In this document: positions 18,354 to 26,496 of the stretch, one piece after another
How the letters are laid out: each line of letters opens with the position of its first letter
How positions within the stretch are numbered: the stretch's first letter is position 1
DNA from: Burkholderiaceae bacterium DAT-1
GTDB taxonomy: Bacteria > Pseudomonadota > Gammaproteobacteria > Burkholderiales > Chitinimonadaceae
Length of the DNA: 64,000 bases
Direction of reading: 5' to 3'
Assembly: GCA_019084025.1 (NCBI GenBank)
Contig: JAHRBI010000003.1
Span: 310,001-374,000, forward strand
Notes under the pieces: generated by a model
Seen by the model: only the letters and a program-made list of their open reading frames with translations
What the model was told of the DNA's origin: nothing
Database searches by the model: none
Position numbers and translations under genes: made by a program

Positions 18354-18920
18354 CTAGCGCTCGTCGTGCGGGCCAGGTGCAGGTTTGCGCCCGGTGAACA
18401 TGGCTCGCAGCAGATTTTCGCGATGGCGACGACTGCTCACGATGACACCGCCCACATGTAAGGGGATCAGGACGGTCAGCGACCACGCCAGTGCCGCGTG
18501 CAGATCCGACAACCAGCCGTAACCCCAGAAGGCATCGGTGGTATACAGCCAGCCGGTAAAGGCCAGCGCCGCACAATGGGTCAGCAAGGCCAGCACCATC
18601 CAGCTGCCCAGCGGATTGTGGCCGATATAGCGTTTTTCCTGTCCTGCGCGTACATCCCGGACATACATCAGCGTTTCTGCAGGGTGACGGACAAACTGTG
18701 CAAAGCGCGCATAGTGCGACCCAGCCAGTCCCCAGATCAACCTGATCACCACCACTGCTGCCACACAATAGCCAGCCAGCGGATGAATGTCGTCGAAATG
18801 CTCACCCGGCCAGAGCCCGCTCACCCAGGTAGTGAGCACGCCAGCCACCAGACTCCAGTGCAGCACCCGGACGAGTCTATCCCAGACCGGGATCGTGTCG
18901 GTGCGCGACGAATCACTCAC
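18354..18920 (-). CDS. Cytochrome b561-family membrane protein
   Basis: This 188-residue protein has four predicted membrane helices. It carries haem-ligand histidines in RVLHWSLVAG, DIHPLAGYC, THCAALAFTGW and IPLHVGGV, the pattern of bacterial di-haem b561 / Ni-Fe-hydrogenase-type cytochromes b. It would move electrons between quinol (or another donor) and a periplasmic or membrane acceptor. The start codon overlaps the stop of the upstream PepSY gene by ATGA, so the two are translationally coupled. It is the last gene of the receptor-hydroxylase-oxidase-PepSY-b561 unit. A role in reducing a ferric siderophore or periplasmic iron is an inference from that context. Confidence 0.85.
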   Translation of the reverse strand: MSDSSRTDTIPVWDRLVRVLHWSLVAGVLTTWVSGLWPGEHFDDIHPLAGYCVAAVVVIRLIWGLAGSHYARFAQFVRHPAETLMYVRDVRAGQEKRYIGHNPLGSWMVLALLTHCAALAFTGWLYTTDAFWGYGWLSDLHAALAWSLTVLIPLHVGGVIVSSRRHRENLLRAMFTGRKPAPGPHDER

Positions 18921-19201
18921 TTGGCGGCGGCCGGTTGCTCACCTTCGGCATACACACGCTCGAAAGTCTTGGGATTGAAGAACACTTCCATCTTGTTGCC
19001 CTTGGCGTCAAAGCCGTAGACCTCGTAGCAGTTGTTGAAGTTTTTCACCTGACGGATCTTCCAGCCTTCGGCTTCCAGCTTGCGCTGCAGCTCCATTTGC
19101 GGCTTTTTCTCTTCCTTGGGCATCACCGGGCAGGACACATTGCCATGCGCAAAGGCGGAGGCAGAGAAAAGGGATACAACAAGCGTCAGCAACAATTTCA
19201 T
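18917..19201 (-). CDS. Small exported PepSY-domain protein
   Basis: This 94-residue protein has a signal peptide (MKLLLTLVVSLFSASAFA) and a single PepSY-like domain containing LEAEGWKIRQVKNFNNCYEVYGFDAKG. ATG 19201 is chosen because it begins the leader; ten upstream codons are open but look non-coding. Two cysteines (Cys23 in VSCPVMP and the one in NNCYEVY) could form a disulfide. Soluble PepSY proteins next to a cytochrome b561 recur in bacteria and are suspected to deliver or gate electrons, but no activity is established. It follows the alpha-hydroxy-acid oxidase by 26 bases and overlaps b561 by 4. Confidence 0.8.
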   Translation of the reverse strand: MKLLLTLVVSLFSASAFAHGNVSCPVMPKEEKKPQMELQRKLEAEGWKIRQVKNFNNCYEVYGFDAKGNKMEVFFNPKTFERVYAEGEQPAAAK

Positions 19202-19227
19202 GATGGTGTTTTCCGAAATCAGATCAT

Positions 19228-20352
19228 TCAAAAAGGAAGTCTGCCACCCTGCACCAGCAGGTCGGGTGAGGCATCTGCCAGCGTCTTGCAGCCGGACAGC
19301 GCCATGGCGATTTCCAGCTCGTCGCGCAACAGGCGCAGCACATGTGCCACCCCCAGCGCACCACAGGCGGCCAGCGCATGGACATACGGCCTGCCAATCA
19401 GCACAGCATTTGCCCCTAGCGCAATCGCTTTCAGTACGTCCGTGCCTCGGCGGATGCCCCCATCCACCAATACCGGCACGTCCGGCCCCACGGCCGCCCG
19501 AATCGGCGGCAGCAGCAGCGTAGCAGGCGGCACTGTGTCCAGCGTCCGGCCACCGTGGTTTGAAACAATGAAACCTGTCACGCCGCGCGCCAGTGCTTCG
19601 CGTGCATCCAGCGGATGCGTCACGCCCTTCAGCAGCAGCGGCAGGCGGCTTTCCTGACGAATCCAGTCGATCTCGGCCCAGGTGGCGGCGCGCGGCATCA
19701 AGCCGTCGAACAGTGCACTCTGACCCGGCTGCAGATTGAGCGGTTGCTTAATGCCGCCCAGATTCACCGCGCGAATATCGTCCGGCAGTTTAAAGTCAGC
19801 GCGGCGTTCACGGTCACGCGCACCGTGCACCGGTGCATCCACAGTCAGCACCAGCGCCTGATAGCCTGCCGCCTCTACCCGCCGCAGCAGCGCGCGCATG
19901 AAATCACGGTCGTCGCGCCAGTACAGCTGGAACCACAGCGATCCGGCATCGGGCTCGGCCAGCATCGGTGCCGCAACGATTTCCATGTCGATACTGGCTT
20001 GCGCGCTCAGCACCAGACCCGCGCCCTGTGCCGCAGCGGCGTGTGCCACCGCCATCTCGCCATCGGCATGAAACAGACGCTGGTAGGCAATGGGTGCGAG
20101 CAAGATCGGATGCAGCAGCGGACGGCCCAGCAATTGCGTCCGCGTATGTCCACCCGCCAGATCGCGCAGTACGCGCGGCAGCAGGCCAATCTGGTCCCAT
20201 GCCTTGCGGTTGGCGCGCAGGGTGTGTTCGTCTGCCGCCCCGCCATTCAGGTAGGCCCAGGCCATCTCGCTCACGCGCGCCTGCGCATGGGCTTCGAAGT
20301 CCTGCAGATTGACGATGCCTGCCGGCAGTCGTTCGATGCTCGGGCTGCTCAT
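19228..20352 (-). CDS. FMN-dependent alpha-hydroxy-acid oxidase/dehydrogenase
   Basis: This 374-residue TIM-barrel flavoprotein belongs to the glycolate oxidase/lactate oxidase/LldD family, which oxidises 2-hydroxy acids to 2-oxo acids. The family's catalytic set is intact: the tyrosine in QLYWRD, the [13 protein letters not shown] segment with the arginine, Lys in LLLKGV, the base His and the Arg in SNHGGRTLD, and phosphate-binding [18 protein letters not shown] near the C-terminus. It lacks the membrane-anchoring insert typical of LldD, as far as I can judge. ATG 20352 overlaps the stop of the hydroxylase gene by ATGA and is preferred over a codon four residues upstream. Being embedded in an iron-uptake unit is unusual. 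Confidence 0.9.
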   Translation of the reverse strand: MSSPSIERLPAGIVNLQDFEAHAQARVSEMAWAYLNGGAADEHTLRANRKAWDQIGLLPRVLRDLAGGHTRTQLLGRPLLHPILLAPIAYQRLFHADGEMAVAHAAAAQGAGLVLSAQASIDMEIVAAPMLAEPDAGSLWFQLYWRDDRDFMRALLRRVEAAGYQALVLTVDAPVHGARDRERRADFKLPDDIRAVNLGGIKQPLNLQPGQSALFDGLMPRAATWAEIDWIRQESRLPLLLKGVTHPLDAREALARGVTGFIVSNHGGRTLDTVPPATLLLPPIRAAVGPDVPVLVDGGIRRGTDVLKAIALGANAVLIGRPYVHALAACGALGVAHVLRLLRDELEIAMALSGCKTLADASPDLLVQGGRLPF

Positions 20353-21032
20353 GTGTCCGCCCACATGCGCAAGAGGTTGTGATAGGTGCCGGTGAGCTGC
20401 ACCATTTCCGGTGTCTCGCCCAACTCGCTACGCAGGCGCATCAGGCTCATGTCCATATCGAACAGCAGACGGCGCTGATCATCCGAGCGCACCATGCTTT
20501 CGATCCAGAAAAAACTGGCCAGACGTGCGCCGCGTGTCACCGGTTCGACGCGATGCACGCTGGTGCCGGGATAGAGCACCATATCACCCGCTGCCAGCTT
20601 CACACGCTGCGAGCCATAGGTGTCGGCAATGACCAGTTCGCCGCCCTCATATTCATCCGGATCGCAGAAAAACAGCGTGCAGGAAATGTCGGTACGCACG
20701 CGCTGGACGCCGCCCGGCAGATAGCGGATCGATTGATCCACATGATCGCCGTAGGTATTGCTGTCGCCGCTGTAGCGATTGAACAGCGGCGGCAGAATGC
20801 GCTTGGGCAGGGCTGCCGAGAAAAACAGCGGATGCTTGTCCAGCGCACCCAGTACCAGCGCCTGCAGTTCTGCATGCTGCGGCGTACCCATCTGCAATTG
20901 CTCGTTATGCTTCACCAGCGCCGCCTGTGCGCCAGCCGTGGTGCGACCGTCGATCCAGGCCGCAGCGGCCAGCAGCTCGCGCGCACGCGCCAGCTGGTCT
21001 GCATTGAGTACATCGGGGATACGCAGCAGCAT
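20349..21032 (-). CDS. piuC: PKHD-type Fe(II)/2-oxoglutarate hydroxylase (PiuC/YbiX)
   Basis: This 227-residue dioxygenase is of the PiuC/YbiX family. The iron ligands are visible as HVD in [12 protein letters not shown] and the distal His in [11 protein letters not shown]. The 2-oxoglutarate-binding arginine follows in [10 protein letters not shown]. Length and the C-terminal region match family members. These genes are characteristically found beside catecholate-siderophore receptors (fiu-ybiX in E. coli, piuA-piuC in Pseudomonas), as here. They are iron-regulated, but the hydroxylated substrate is unknown. AAGGAAGCATC precedes ATG 21032; the start is 9 bases after the receptor gene, and its stop overlaps the oxidase gene. 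Confidence 0.92.
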   Translation of the reverse strand: MLLRIPDVLNADQLARARELLAAAAWIDGRTTAGAQAALVKHNEQLQMGTPQHAELQALVLGALDKHPLFFSAALPKRILPPLFNRYSGDSNTYGDHVDQSIRYLPGGVQRVRTDISCTLFFCDPDEYEGGELVIADTYGSQRVKLAAGDMVLYPGTSVHRVEPVTRGARLASFFWIESMVRSDDQRRLLFDMDMSLMRLRSELGETPEMVQLTGTYHNLLRMWADT

Positions 21033-21041
21033 GATGCTTCC

Positions 21042-23315
21042 TTAGAATTTATAAGTTCCGGTCAGCGAGACAATCCGACCCTTGCCCGGCACATAATGAC
21101 CAGTGTAGAGCGTATCGGCATACAGCTTGTCGGTGACGTTATCCACATTCAGGCGCACGATCATTTCGTCCTCGCGAATGGTGTATTCCGCCATCAGATT
21201 GCCCACCGTAAAGGCCGGGGCAAAGAAGCCCGGATTGCGGTTAGGCTGCTGTTCGCCACGGGTGGTCAGACCCGCACCGACGCGCCACCGGCTGTCGAGC
21301 TTATAAGTGGACCATACGCTGCCGGAGTACTTCGGCGTCAGCGACGGACGGGTGCCCTGCCCTTCGGAGCCCGGCGCGGCGATATCAATCTTGGCCACCG
21401 GCATCCATGTAAAGGTAGTGAAGATTTCCAGCGCCGGCGTGATGCGGCCGGTGACATCAATGTCGATCCCGGCGGCATGGCGCTTGCCCGACAGCTCGAC
21501 CAGATTGGTCAGCGGATCGGTATTGCGCTCGTGCAGCTTGGTGGCGCGGAAGATGCCGAAGCGGGTCGTCAGCTTGCCATCTTCGGAATCGATCTGGCCG
21601 CCCAGTTCCACGTTCACCGATTGTTCTGGCGGAATGTTCTGGTTAGCCGCGCTCAGCGAGTAGGTATCACCCGAAGTATTGAAAGAAGTCGCACCCATCA
21701 GATGGAAGGAAAGGCGTTCGTTTGGCTGGAAAATCACAGCCGCACGCTTGCTCCACTCGCCGATATTCATCTGGTACGGCAAGGTGGTCACCGGGCCCGC
21801 TGCATTGGTCGGGATGGTGTACACGTTGTAGTTGCCCTTCAGCTTGTCATAGCGCAGACCGGCCAGCACCTTCCACATCGGCGCGATTTCAACCAGATCC
21901 TGCACATAGGCACCATAGCCCTTGGATACATAGTCATTATTGGTGCGGAAGCTGCGCAGAGTCTCATCAATCCATGCACCATCATCCACAGTACCCACAG
22001 TAGTGGTCGGCTTGACCGGCACGATACCGCCTTGCGCTGCGGACAGGGTGGAATACACCTGCTTCTTCTCCTGCGAGAAATCGAAGCCGGTTTGCAGATT
22101 ATGTGCGAAGCCGCCGAAGTTGAACTTGGCGCTCAGATCGCTCTGGGCGTTGATAGTCTGCATGTCCTGAACCTTCAACTGAGTGCCGCGCGACAGCACG
22201 GTATTCGGGCCGAAGGTATCCAGCGTCACGGCCACCTTGCCCGGCTGTTGTGCTGCGGCGGCAAAACGCACGGTACCGGCGCGCTGATCGCGGGTGTAGC
22301 TTGCGCTGCGCACCTTGGTGACCAGCTCCATGTCCGGACTGAAGCGATGGGTGTGATCCGCCATGATGTAACGGGCGCTGCCGTTGTTGTAATCGCTGGC
22401 CATGCCGTAGTAGGCAGTCGGATCGGTCGGGATCAGGGTGATGGCTTCGGTCGGCGAAGTCAGCGACGGACGAATCCACGGCATGCCGTAGTTCATGCCA
22501 TTACGGTTGGTCAGCGAATACAGCGTCAGGCCGAATTCATCCTGCTCATCAATGCCGGTGCGCACGTTGGCCGCAATGCCGGACTTCTTGATGGAATTAC
22601 CTGCGCCGTCGTTATCGGCACGATTGGCCATCGCCGCAATGCGCCAGGCGGTGGATTCACCCACGCGCTGATTCAAATCGGCCACGGCACGCACGCCATT
22701 GTGGCTGGCCACGGTCACATCCACCTGATTCTGGTCGGCCAGCTGCGCATGCTTGGTCACCTGATTCACGGCGCCACCACTCGAGCCACGACCAAACATC
22801 AGTGCGCCTGATCCGCGCAGCAGTTCAACCTTGTCGAGGAAGAAGGTATCGCGGTCGTAGAAGGCCGGATCGCGCATGCCATCAATAAAGATATCGCCTG
22901 TGCTTTGCAGGGAGATACCGTGAATCTTGATGTCTTCTTCGCCACCTTCGGCTGCCTGGAAAGTAATGCCCGCGGTGTTCTTCAGCACTTCCTTCACATT
23001 GTCCAGATTGCGATCGTCGATCAGCTTTTCGGTCACCACAGTCAGTGCCTGCGGAATATCGCGGATATCCTGCTTGCCCTTGCCAATGCGGGTTTCAGTG
23101 GCCTGATAGCTGTCCTTGCCCTGCTTTTCGGCAGCCGCTTTCACACGCACCACCGGCAAAGCTGCTTCGTCGCTCGCTGCGGTAGTTTGCTGGGTAGGTG
23201 CAGTGGCTGGCGTCACAGTGTCGGCCATGGCGACCTGAGTCAGGCCAAAGCCTGCAGCCAGTGCGCCCAAAGGCAGCAGATGATTAACCTTGCGCTTGTG
23301 ATCGTTGCGATTCAT
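21042..23315 (-). CDS. TonB-dependent catecholate-siderophore receptor (Fiu/PiuA-like)
   Basis: This 757-residue outer-membrane receptor has a signal peptide ending VAMA, then a plug domain with the siderophore-receptor pattern DIRDIPQALTVVTEKLIDDR, GISLQSTGDIFIDGMRD and VELLRGSGALMFGRGSSGG. A 22-strand barrel follows, ending in the canonical aromatic LTGTYKF. The N-terminal PVVRVKA is a plausible TonB box. The closest recognisable group is Fiu/PiuA, supported by the downstream PiuC-type gene. It takes up ferric siderophores (or siderophore-mimicking compounds) using the TonB-ExbB-ExbD complex encoded just upstream. A GGAACTCCAGGAC site precedes ATG 23315. Confidence 0.93.
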   Translation of the reverse strand: MNRNDHKRKVNHLLPLGALAAGFGLTQVAMADTVTPATAPTQQTTAASDEAALPVVRVKAAAEKQGKDSYQATETRIGKGKQDIRDIPQALTVVTEKLIDDRNLDNVKEVLKNTAGITFQAAEGGEEDIKIHGISLQSTGDIFIDGMRDPAFYDRDTFFLDKVELLRGSGALMFGRGSSGGAVNQVTKHAQLADQNQVDVTVASHNGVRAVADLNQRVGESTAWRIAAMANRADNDGAGNSIKKSGIAANVRTGIDEQDEFGLTLYSLTNRNGMNYGMPWIRPSLTSPTEAITLIPTDPTAYYGMASDYNNGSARYIMADHTHRFSPDMELVTKVRSASYTRDQRAGTVRFAAAAQQPGKVAVTLDTFGPNTVLSRGTQLKVQDMQTINAQSDLSAKFNFGGFAHNLQTGFDFSQEKKQVYSTLSAAQGGIVPVKPTTTVGTVDDGAWIDETLRSFRTNNDYVSKGYGAYVQDLVEIAPMWKVLAGLRYDKLKGNYNVYTIPTNAAGPVTTLPYQMNIGEWSKRAAVIFQPNERLSFHLMGATSFNTSGDTYSLSAANQNIPPEQSVNVELGGQIDSEDGKLTTRFGIFRATKLHERNTDPLTNLVELSGKRHAAGIDIDVTGRITPALEIFTTFTWMPVAKIDIAAPGSEGQGTRPSLTPKYSGSVWSTYKLDSRWRVGAGLTTRGEQQPNRNPGFFAPAFTVGNLMAEYTIREDEMIVRLNVDNVTDKLYADTLYTGHYVPGKGRIVSLTGTYKF

Positions 23316-23354
23316 GTCCTGGAGTTCCTTGTTTTTTCAGGGTGCACGCCGCCC

Positions 23355-23379
23355 GTACGACCCGCTCGGGAGGTCGTAC
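23355..23379. other. Strong hairpin between exbD and the siderophore receptor gene
   Basis: A perfect eight-base stem GTACGACC/GGTCGTAC with a nine-base loop lies in the 106-base exbD-receptor gap. No T-run follows on either strand, so it is not an ordinary terminator. It could be a processing or stabilising element separating expression of the two halves, or a protein-binding palindrome. Confidence 0.5.
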
Positions 23380-23421
23380 AAGGACGTGGTTCAATGTTCG
23401 GGGGCTAGTTAAATTGCGTGT

Positions 23422-23841
23422 CTAGTTCGCGTCGGGTTCGCTGACAAAACCGATCTTGTTCAGGCCTGCCTTGCTGGCATCGGCCAGGGTTTCCACCACT
23501 TCGCGGTAGCGACCATTCTGATCGGCACGCAGATGAATTTCCGGTTGATTGCCCTTCTGGCCTTCGGCAGCAAAGCGATGGATGGCCTCGGCTCGGGTCA
23601 CCGGTTCGCCATTCCAGAAACGCTGTCCCTGGGCATCAATGGCAAACTCGATCTTGTCGACCGGCGCCACATTCGCAGTCGAGCTGACCTTGGGCAGATC
23701 CAGCTTGACTGCATGCGTCAGCAGCGGCGCAGTCAGAATAAAAATCACCAGCAGCACCAGCATCACGTCGATCAGCGGCACCATATTGATTTCCGCGACC
23801 GGTGCGCCACTGCGCTTATTGTCAAATGAAGCAAAAGCCAT
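23422..23841 (-). CDS. exbD: Biopolymer transport protein ExbD
   Basis: This 139-residue inner-membrane protein has one N-terminal membrane helix carrying the essential aspartate (INMVPLIDVMLVLLVIFIL) and a periplasmic domain. With ExbB it forms the proton channel that energises TonB. GGAAGACGGAT precedes ATG 23841; the gene lies 28 bases after exbB. The following gene is the TonB-dependent receptor that uses this complex. Confidence 0.95.
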   Translation of the reverse strand: MAFASFDNKRSGAPVAEINMVPLIDVMLVLLVIFILTAPLLTHAVKLDLPKVSSTANVAPVDKIEFAIDAQGQRFWNGEPVTRAEAIHRFAAEGQKGNQPEIHLRADQNGRYREVVETLADASKAGLNKIGFVSEPDAN

Positions 23842-23869
23842 ATCCGTCTTCCTTCAGCTCACCATCAGA

Positions 23870-24610
23870 TCAATGTGCAGACTGCTTGAGCGGCACGACA
23901 TTGCCCGCCGCTGCGGCACCGGGCGCTTCGCCCATCGTCAGGAAGCTATGCAATTCGTAGGCAAAGGCATCCAGCTTGCCAGTCAGCACGCGGTTGCCAC
24001 GGGTGAAGGCGTTGTATGCCACCACCGCCGGAATCGCCACGCCCAGACCGATACCGGTCATGATCAGCGCTTCGCCCACGGGTGTAGCCACTTTATCCAG
24101 CGTACCGGCACCACTCATGCCAATGGCCAAGAGCGCGTGATACACGCCCCACACGGTGCCAAACAGGCCCACAAAGGGTGCGGTCGCGCCAATCGTCGCA
24201 AGCGTCGTCAGGCCGGATTCGAGACGGGTGGTTTCTTCGTCCAGCACCTTCTTGATGGTACGGGTGATGAAATCGTTGGCTGTACCGGCTTCAGCCAGCT
24301 TGGCCGAACCGTAACGGGCATGGTGTGCCTGCGCATGCATGGCATGTGCGCTCAGATGCGAGAAAGGATCATGGGCACCATGCGTCTGGATTTCAGCCTG
24401 TACGGCTTCCAGCGAGCGCGCATTCCAGAAGAAATCGAGGAAGGCAGTGGCGCGCTTGTTACGCAGAAACTGGCCAATGCCCTTGGCAGCAATCAGCGCC
24501 CAAGAAGCCACCGACATCAGAATCAGCAGCACCAGCAAGGTTTTGCCCACCGCATCGGACTGCGAAATAAAGTGGCCGAAGCCAACTGCCTGGTTCACGG
24601 TATCTTGCAT
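23870..24610 (-). CDS. exbB: Biopolymer transport protein ExbB
   Basis: This 246-residue MotA/TolQ/ExbB-family protein has three membrane segments and the conserved cytoplasmic loop. The channel-forming helices include IGATAPFVGLFGTVWGVYHAL and the glutamate-containing PVGEALIMTGIGLGVAIPAVVAYN. ATG 24610 (MQDTVNQAVGFGHF) is preferred to a TTG six codons upstream. It sits between tonB (57-base gap) and exbD (28-base gap). Confidence 0.95.
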   Translation of the reverse strand: MQDTVNQAVGFGHFISQSDAVGKTLLVLLILMSVASWALIAAKGIGQFLRNKRATAFLDFFWNARSLEAVQAEIQTHGAHDPFSHLSAHAMHAQAHHARYGSAKLAEAGTANDFITRTIKKVLDEETTRLESGLTTLATIGATAPFVGLFGTVWGVYHALLAIGMSGAGTLDKVATPVGEALIMTGIGLGVAIPAVVAYNAFTRGNRVLTGKLDAFAYELHSFLTMGEAPGAAAAGNVVPLKQSAH

Positions 24611-24667
24611 GATCAAGGATCTTTCCAAAAATTCGTTCGGTGAAGTATTTGGGTTCGGTCTACGCGC

Positions 24668-25417
24668 TCAACGATCCAGCTCGTAGGCGAGCGGTGCCAG
24701 CGTTTCCCATTCCACAGCTTTGCCGTCTTCGGTTTGCGGCGCAAAGCGGGCGCTGCGGATATCCTGTATCGCCTGCTCATCCAGCCGCGCAAAGCCGGAC
24801 GACTTATGCACACTGGCATCCTTCAGGCGGCCACTGGCATCCACCACAATACGCAGCACCACAATGCCGGATTCATGCGCACGCTTGGACAACAGCGGGA
24901 AATTCAGTACCGGCAGCTTCTGGTAGCGCACGGCACTGGGCGGAATCTTTTTCGGAGCCGGTGGCTGCGGAGGCGCAACCGGCGCGGGTGTCACCACAGG
25001 CGCGGGCGCCGGGGCCACCGCAACGGGTGCAGGCGGCACGGGCTCGGGTTCAGGGGCCACAAAATTGTGCTGGGCAGGCGCGGGCGACGGCGCAGCAGCA
25101 ATCACTGGCGCAGGTGTCGGGCGGGATTGCGGGGCCGGTTGCGGCTGTGCTTTCGGCGGTTCCGGCGTGATCCGCTCGGGCAAGGCAATCATGCTCACCA
25201 TCATGGTGGTGACACGCGGCACGGGCGGCTGCGCAGGTATCGCATGCCACACCGCCCAGGCACCCAGCACATGGAGCGCAAGCACCGCCGCCCCAAGCGC
25301 ACGGCGGCCGCCCTTGCTCAGCTCATCCGCCTGAGCAGGCAGTGGCAGCAAGGACACGGCAGGCTGCTGGCGAAACTCAACAGCGGTATCAGCATAGACA
25401 GTAGCGATTTGCGACAC
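24668..25417 (-). CDS. tonB: Energy transducer TonB
   Basis: This 249-residue protein has one N-terminal membrane anchor at about residues 37-60 (GGRRALGAAVLALHVLGAWAVW), a long Pro/Ala/Glu-rich periplasm-spanning rigid region (about 80-165), and a C-terminal TonB domain. That domain carries YPxxSxRxxxxGxVxxxxxVd-like features, seen as FPLLSKRAHESGIVVLRIVVDASG. It transmits proton-motive force from ExbBD to outer-membrane receptors. The frame opens with GTG at 25417, with a weak ribosome site. It is the first gene of the iron block, with an iron-responsive-looking promoter 43 bases upstream. Confidence 0.95.
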   Translation of the reverse strand: MSQIATVYADTAVEFRQQPAVSLLPLPAQADELSKGGRRALGAAVLALHVLGAWAVWHAIPAQPPVPRVTTMMVSMIALPERITPEPPKAQPQPAPQSRPTPAPVIAAAPSPAPAQHNFVAPEPEPVPPAPVAVAPAPAPVVTPAPVAPPQPPAPKKIPPSAVRYQKLPVLNFPLLSKRAHESGIVVLRIVVDASGRLKDASVHKSSGFARLDEQAIQDIRSARFAPQTEDGKAVEWETLAPLAYELDR

Positions 25418-25459
25418 GATTACACATCATCCACACCTCACCATGAGGCAATAGTGTGA

Positions 25460-25489
25460 ATGATAGTCCAAATGCGAATGATTTTCAAT
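25460..25489 (-). promoter_or_regulatory. tonB promoter with overlapping Fur-box-like site
   Basis: On the minus strand, TTGAAA (25483-25488) and TATCAT (25460-25465) are exactly 17 bases apart. ATTGAAAATCATTCGCATT (25471-25489) covers the -35 box and spacer and strongly resembles proteobacterial Fur sites (GA-rich half, AATCATT core). Fur with iron would block polymerase here, giving iron-repressed tonB-exbB-exbD and possibly the downstream genes. Confidence 0.7.
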
Positions 25490-25692
25490 TGGATTCGCAA
25501 TCACTTTCTTTGATGCAGATCAAGGCAGGGATAGCGTGGGGGTGAAACGGAAGGATGCCGGACGCTGACAGGGTGGTGCCAGCGCGCCGGAGGCAGTCGT
25601 ACGACGCTGGCTGATCGCCTTGCCCAGCCACGTACAGGCCTCCTGGTTGGGCTAAGGCTGCTGAAATTGTACATACTTTACACAGGCAACAC

Positions 25693-26487
25693 TCAATAAC
25701 ACGCCCATGCAATCGCCAGCCTGTCCCGATGATCTTCGCACTGGGTCACATGCGCACATCCGGCATCGCCGAACATGATCGGCAGGTTATCCTCGGAATC
25801 GATCTGGCATACCAGCCGCATCGCTTTGCCGCAATCCGGGCAAGATGGATACTCCACACCCTGCACCCAGTGAGGCCAGCCGAGCAATTTGTCTTTGGGC
25901 AGCGGATAACCTTGTTCGCTCAGTAATTCTTGCTCTGCATCGGATAAATGCATGCCCCGTTCATGCAACTCTTCCCAGTTCGGATAATCCTCCTTAGGTA
26001 TCCAACCGGTAATCTTGCGCTCGGGAAAGGCGTCGCTGACTGGACTCGAATCTGAGGACTCGCTAGCAATCGCGGCGGGATCGAGTACCCGGATCAGGGT
26101 ACTCTTCGCGAAGGGTGCATAGGCTTCACATTCTATTTCGCACTCTTGTTCCTGATTAGTGCAATAGAACACCTGCAATAGCCCGCCGCCAAACGCATTC
26201 AATGCCTCCTCCGGCAAGTCATGCACATTCAACTGCACAAATAGCTGCATTGGTTGCTGACAGTGGCCGCAGCACGGCCAAGTCTCGCCTATCGCCAGCC
26301 CCGGTGTACCGGAAAACTTCGAGGCCAATGGTCCAGCACGACGTTCTACGGTATCTGGCACCCAAGCTATCCGCGTATAGGGGGACAGCTTGGATTGCAA
26401 GTCTGGCCAGTGGATGGTTTCTACTGGAACGTCTACTTTTCGCTGAAATATGGAGAGTAGATTCTTTATCATGAATTTCATATCCAT
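25693..26487 (-). CDS. DUF1963 (YwqG)-like protein with cysteine pairs
   Basis: This 264-residue, acidic, soluble protein has no leader. The body resembles DUF1963/YwqG-type proteins, with two similar halves: a GETWPCCGHCQQPMQLFVQLN-like unit and a later YPSCPDCGKAMRLVCQID unit. Each half has a CxxC pair followed by a distant Cys (YCTNQEQEC; CAHVTQC), suggesting two zinc-binding knuckles. Some relatives sit in polymorphic-toxin immunity loci, but no toxin gene is visible here, so a function is not assigned. The ribosome site is poor (GGG only). It lies 9 bases after the AT-rich secreted-protein gene and is probably co-transcribed. Confidence 0.7.
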   Translation of the reverse strand: MDMKFMIKNLLSIFQRKVDVPVETIHWPDLQSKLSPYTRIAWVPDTVERRAGPLASKFSGTPGLAIGETWPCCGHCQQPMQLFVQLNVHDLPEEALNAFGGGLLQVFYCTNQEQECEIECEAYAPFAKSTLIRVLDPAAIASESSDSSPVSDAFPERKITGWIPKEDYPNWEELHERGMHLSDAEQELLSEQGYPLPKDKLLGWPHWVQGVEYPSCPDCGKAMRLVCQIDSEDNLPIMFGDAGCAHVTQCEDHRDRLAIAWACY

Positions 26488-26496
26488 TTACCCAAC

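Noticed and set aside
20379-22811. An 810-codon open frame on the plus strand opposite the siderophore receptor
   Set aside because: It is antisense to a clear TonB-dependent receptor and hydroxylase gene. Its translation is rich in His/Gln/Arg with no domain pattern, as expected of a shadow frame in GC-rich DNA.
25500-25690. Riboswitch or remnant gene between tonB and the DUF1963-like gene
   Set aside because: A few G-rich and C-rich blocks suggested structure, but no known riboswitch core and no convincing frame could be read on either strand.
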